The notes under the pieces are model-generated. The model was not told the origin of the DNA and ran no database searches. It worked only from the letters and a program-made list of their open reading frames with translations. Below, piece after piece: positions 42,089 to 44,733 of a stretch of 44,733 bases of DNA; position 1 is the stretch's first letter; each line of letters opens with the position of its first letter. Source of the DNA: Tissierellia bacterium. Its GTDB lineage: Bacteria > Bacillota > Clostridia > Tissierellales > Peptoniphilaceae. The stretch spans positions 1-44,733 of the forward strand of contig JAUNUQ010000020.1 of the NCBI GenBank assembly GCA_030538075.1. The letters run 5' to 3'. A program made the translations under genes and the position numbers.

Positions 42089-42301
42089 ATGAACGGCATA
42101 GAAGTATTTAGAGAATATCTTCCATTCTTTATTCCCCTTATTATCTTACAGATTGTCCTGGCAATTACTGCATTGATACATGTGCTAAAGTATCCCAACT
42201 ACCGCTTTGGAAACAAGACCCTTTGGATCATCGTCGTGTTGCTATTCCAGATCATCGGTCCGATCGCCTATTTTGTTTTTGGACGGGGTGACAATGAATG
42301 A
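42089..42301 (+). CDS. PLDc_N-type small membrane protein
   Basis: A 70-residue protein with two membrane helices (PFFIPLIILQIVLAITALI and LWIIVVLLFQIIGPIAYFVF) ending in GRGDNE. The pattern, including HVLKYPNYRFGNKTLW between the helices and GPIAYF at the end, matches the PLDc_N domain that precedes cardiolipin synthases, here alone. Such free-standing versions are common next to ABC exporters in Firmicutes with unknown role. Start: ATG after GGAGG. Its stop overlaps the ABC ATPase start (ATGA). Confidence 0.88.
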   Translation: MNGIEVFREYLPFFIPLIILQIVLAITALIHVLKYPNYRFGNKTLWIIVVLLFQIIGPIAYFVFGRGDNE

Positions 42302-43215
42302 ATGTCCTAGAAATTCATCAATTGAGTAAGAGCTTTGGAAACAAAAGAGTTTTGCATGAGCTGGAGATGAAAGTTCCTGAAAATGCAATTTTTGGATTTG
42401 TCGGCAAGAATGGTTCGGGAAAAACTACCACGATGAAAATCATCTTAGGGCTACTCAGAGCCGATGGCGGCGAGGTCTTGGTCTGTGGCCAAACAGCGAA
42501 ATACGGGGAGACAAAAACAAATAGACATATCGGCTATTTGCCGGATGTGCCCGAATTTTACGGCTATATGACGCCCATGGAATACCTATCCCTGTGCGGA
42601 GAAATTACAGGATTATCAAAAAAAGAGACCCACTTAAAAGGGGAAGAACTCTTGGAGCTAGTCGGTTTAGGGGATGAGAAGCGTAGGATAAAAGCATTCT
42701 CCAGAGGTATGAAACAGAGACTGGGCGTGGCACAGGCTCTAATCAATGAACCAAAATTATTAATCTGCGATGAACCGACATCGGCTCTCGATCCCATCGG
42801 CCGAAAACAGATCTTGGACATCCTATTGAGTATAAAAGGACGAACCACTGTGCTGTTCTCAACTCATATATTATCCGACATGGAGAGAATATGCGATTAT
42901 GTTGCCTTATTAGATCAAGGGAGAATCGCACTACAAGGCACCCTTTCAGAAATTTCCCACCGGTATCAATCCAATGGATACTCGATCGAATTTGAATCGA
43001 ATGAGCAGATGGAAGCATATAGCCTTCTAGGAGAATTGCAATATTTTGATTTAGAGATCATACGGGAGCATCGCCAGATCAAAATCAAATTTGCGGATAT
43101 GACCCAAGGCGGACGCCTTCTACTAAAATTATTGTCTCAAAAAGATCTAGTTCCAGTCAGAATGGAAAGGCTAGAACCATCCCTTGAGGATTTATTTACA
43201 GAGGTGACCCAGTGA
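42298..43215 (+). CDS. ABC transporter ATP-binding protein (YtrB/BcrA-like)
   Basis: A 305-residue ATPase of the BcrA/YtrB type. Walker A GKNGSGKTT, signature FSRGMKQRLGVAQAL, Walker B LLICDEPTSALDPIG, and H-loop FSTHILSDME are all intact, followed by an 80-residue C-terminal domain. Overlaps the genes on both sides by 4 bases (ATGA before, GTGA after), so the set is translated as a unit. In this context the exporter probably moves a lipid-linked or peptide compound, such as an antimicrobial peptide; inference. Confidence 0.94.
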   Translation: MNVLEIHQLSKSFGNKRVLHELEMKVPENAIFGFVGKNGSGKTTTMKIILGLLRADGGEVLVCGQTAKYGETKTNRHIGYLPDVPEFYGYMTPMEYLSLCGEITGLSKKETHLKGEELLELVGLGDEKRRIKAFSRGMKQRLGVAQALINEPKLLICDEPTSALDPIGRKQILDILLSIKGRTTVLFSTHILSDMERICDYVALLDQGRIALQGTLSEISHRYQSNGYSIEFESNEQMEAYSLLGELQYFDLEIIREHRQIKIKFADMTQGGRLLLKLLSQKDLVPVRMERLEPSLEDLFTEVTQ

Positions 43216-43979
43216 GAGACTATATCGTTTTTTTGAAAAAAGAAATCCGAGAGAATATTCGAACGAACAAATGGATGATTCTCTCTATCGTATTTGCGAT
43301 TCTTGGCATGCTCAACCCCTTAACGGCAAAGCTCACACCGCAGATTCTAAAGACGATTCTTCCCGAAGGCAGCCCAATCCCCTTGCCAGAGCCCAGCGCC
43401 CTTGATTCATGGGCGCAGTTTTTCAAGAACATCAATCAGATGGGCATCATCGTGATTCTGCTCGTTTTTAGCGGAATCCTCTTCAACGAGTTGTCCAAAG
43501 GAACTCTGGTCAATATCCTTACCAAAGGTCTGCCGCGAAAAGTCGTCATTCTATCGAAATACACCCTCATGCTGCTGACTTGGACATTTTGCCTAGCCCT
43601 TTCCTTTCTAATAACCTGGGTCTATACTGCATATTTATTTCCCGCTGTAGACATCCATCACTTGTTTTACTCTATTTTTTGTCTATGGCTCTATGGGGCA
43701 TTTCTCCTCTCCGTTTTAATATTCTCCTCCACTATCATGAACAACAGCTATGGCAATCTGATCATAGTTGGGCTCACCTTGGTCCTTGGCATGTTAGCGA
43801 ACCTAGTCCCCAGCATCCAACAATACAATCCCATGACATTGTCAAGCCGGAATATGGAACTATTGAATGGCGCGCTAGAGCCTTCTTATTTCTTTCCCTC
43901 TATTTCAGTAACTCTTATGCTGACGATTATTTTATTGTTTTTGTCAGTGCTAATTTTCAATAAAAGACAGGTGAATTAA
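43212..43979 (+). CDS. ABC-2-type permease
   Basis: A 255-residue protein with six predicted membrane helices in the ABC-2 pattern: FLKKEIRENIRTNKW amphipathic entry, a first helix, a large outside loop (PEPSALDSWAQF), LSKGTLVNILTKGLPRKVVILSKY (coupling helix), then the remaining helices. Forms the channel with the preceding ATPase; start is GTG overlapping the ATPase stop. It is the last intact gene of the operon; degraded coding traces follow. Confidence 0.9.
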   Translation: MRDYIVFLKKEIRENIRTNKWMILSIVFAILGMLNPLTAKLTPQILKTILPEGSPIPLPEPSALDSWAQFFKNINQMGIIVILLVFSGILFNELSKGTLVNILTKGLPRKVVILSKYTLMLLTWTFCLALSFLITWVYTAYLFPAVDIHHLFYSIFCLWLYGAFLLSVLIFSSTIMNNSYGNLIIVGLTLVLGMLANLVPSIQQYNPMTLSSRNMELLNGALEPSYFFPSISVTLMLTIILLFLSVLIFNKRQVN

Positions 43980-44267
43980 GGAGATCGCTTCAAGTTAGCA
44001 TATGGGAAATACTCCTTTTATGAATATCAGAAACCAGAGGTGATCGATCTGGCTATCTAATATAACATGTGGATAAAGGACAAAGAAGGTTTGGACTAGA
44101 AGAAGACCAATACAAAACAGAGTGGGTCTACTATTATAAGATGAATTCCTAGGGATCCAATCAAATTATTTGTCGAATAATCCGCAACTAGAAGAGGGAT
44201 AGGACATCTAATTGATTAAATCAAACAAGGCGAGGGTATACTTATGATGAGTAGAAAGGAGGTCAAC
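43980..44267 (+). other. Probable degraded coding sequence after the ABC permease
   Basis: No intact ORF, yet short protein-like runs are present: RFKLAYGKYSFYEYQKPE then a stop, NMWIKDKEGLD then a stop, and in another frame EEDQYKTEWVYYYKMNS then a stop. Together they look like a soluble protein broken by stops and a shift. It could equally be chance; confidence is low. Confidence 0.3.
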
Positions 44268-44497
44268 ATGAAATCAACGACTCTACGCCAAAGGATGGAA
44301 TTCAAAAAGAAGCCATTTGGCTTTTCGTAACTTCGATCAGCATCTGTATCCTGCGCCTATTCCTTAGTCAATGGATCTACCAGAACCTCTTTTCTCAGGC
44401 GGAGAACCGTGAAGCATTGAGTATCCTCGTACCTACCATTAGTGTGGATCTTTCCATCTTGCTCTTTGCGGTTTTGTCATTGCGGAGAAAACAGTGA
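44268..44497 (+). pseudogene. Frameshifted two-helix small membrane protein
   Basis: ATG 5 bases after a perfect AAAGGAGG opens a frame that stops after 20 codons (KSTTLRQRMEFKKKPFGFS). In the -1 frame from about 44309 a clean membrane protein continues: EAIWLFVTSISICILRL, then LFSQAENREALSILV, a second helix and a basic LRRKQ end, stopping at 44497. The shift falls on an A5 run (44304-44308); one more A would restore a 75-residue protein. Either a mutation, a sequence error, or slippage at C-AAA-AAG. Its stop overlaps the next start (GTGA), as in the intact operon upstream. Confidence 0.5.
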
Positions 44498-44626
44498 ACA
44501 AACAGAAGCATAGGGCAGTACATACCGATCCTACTAGCCCTTCTATTGGCACTTCTTCCCTTAAATTATATACCTATAATAACCTGCTCTAAAACAAATG
44601 AGAGCGGATTGAAGGTGGATCAATGA
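44494..44626 (+). pseudogene. Frameshifted short lipoprotein-like ORF
   Basis: GTG overlapping the previous stop starts NKQKHR; a +1 shift at the GGG at 44512-44514 gives QYIPILLALLLALLP, then a tail ITCSKTNESGLKVDQ with a Cys after a hydrophobic run, ending at 44626. In the unshifted frame the peptide is polar and stops at 44592. With one G less, a 44-residue signal-peptide or lipoprotein-like product results. Its TGA overlaps the next ATG. Confidence 0.4.
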
Positions 44627-44718
44627 AGAAAATGAAAATATTTTACATTTGCGCAATAATAATATCTATAATATATTTAGCAATATATGCTTTAATATAT
44701 CCAAATTTGCCTAATTAA
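44623..44718 (+). CDS. 31-residue single-pass membrane microprotein
   Basis: ATG overlapping the upstream TGA (ATGA) and preceded by AAGGTGG. The 31-residue peptide is KKMK at the start, one helix (IFYICAIIIISIIYLAIYA region) and a short YPNLPN tail. Codons are very A/T rich compared with the rest of the window. Coupling to upstream ORFs and the ribosome binding site support expression; no family recognised. Confidence 0.5.
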   Translation: MKKMKIFYICAIIISIIYLAIYALIYPNLPN

Positions 44719-44733
44719 CTACCTATTAATTTG

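Noticed and set aside
1..44733. CRISPR arrays, tRNA, rRNA
   Set aside because: No spaced direct repeats, no cloverleaf sequences and no ribosomal RNA segments were seen in a full read-through.

Overview
The window looks like a chromosomal segment of a strictly anaerobic, amino-acid-fermenting Firmicute of the Clostridia. The main pointers are a selenocysteine-dependent glycine reductase operon (trxB-grdE-grdA-grdB-grdC-grdD), a threonine T-box leader in front of thrS, a surface protein with clostridial cell-wall-binding (CWB2) repeats, AGGAGG-type ribosome binding sites, several TTG/GTG starts, and compact gene pairs joined by ATGA/GTGA overlaps. I cannot name a genus from the sequence alone. 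No rRNA, tRNA, CRISPR array or phage is present.

Layout. 1-0.9 kb: end of a heavy-metal P-type ATPase and a small HMA metallochaperone. 0.9-4.5 kb (minus): class Ia ribonucleotide reductase nrdA-nrdB behind a promoter overlapped by a NrdR-box-like site. 4.6-6.4 kb: a helical stress-type small protein and a CWB2-CAP surface protein. 6.5-7.6 kb (minus): membrane protein plus HAD phosphatase. 7.9-10 kb: T-box and thrS. 10.1-12.1 kb: small membrane protein and a tail-anchored CHAD protein. 12.2-12.7 kb (minus): DJ-1/PfpI protein. 12.9-16.3 kb: ABC ATPase, large permease and an acetamidase/formamidase, translationally coupled. 16.3-17.3 kb (minus): asnA. 17.4-19.4 kb: a divergent pair, a 447-residue-class HTH protein of unknown function and a stand-alone ATP-cone protein, with a 13-bp inverted repeat on either side of the ATP-cone gene. 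19.6-25.7 kb: alanine dehydrogenase, ZIP transporter, DegV, YvlD-like protein, RodA and glycine C-acetyltransferase. 25.9-31.1 kb: DUF503 protein, endonuclease III, two tandem VanW lipoproteins, Cof-type phosphatase and TrmL. 31.2-38.6 kb: the glycine reductase operon. 38.7-40.3 kb: a 39-residue membrane microprotein, an HD-domain protein and a lipoprotein. 40.4-44.0 kb: a GntR (YtrA-type) regulator controlling a DUF1648 membrane protein, a PLDc_N-type small protein and an ABC exporter. 44.0-44.7 kb: a degraded stretch with short, overlapping membrane-protein ORFs, two of which are broken by one-base shifts.

Function. Ald, the glycine C-acetyltransferase, GrdA/B/C/D/E and TrxB fit Stickland-type fermentation in which glycine is the electron acceptor and acetyl phosphate is made. 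GrdA (codon 45) and GrdB (codon 350) each contain an in-frame TGA that must be read as selenocysteine; the Sec machinery is not in the window.

Most unusual items: a 138-bp element with near-perfect 15-bp terminal inverted repeats, able to fold as a multi-branched RNA, between grdB and grdC; the HTH/ATP-cone divergent module; a TrxB whose NADPH-phosphate-binding arginines are partly missing; and the frameshifted microprotein cluster at the right edge.
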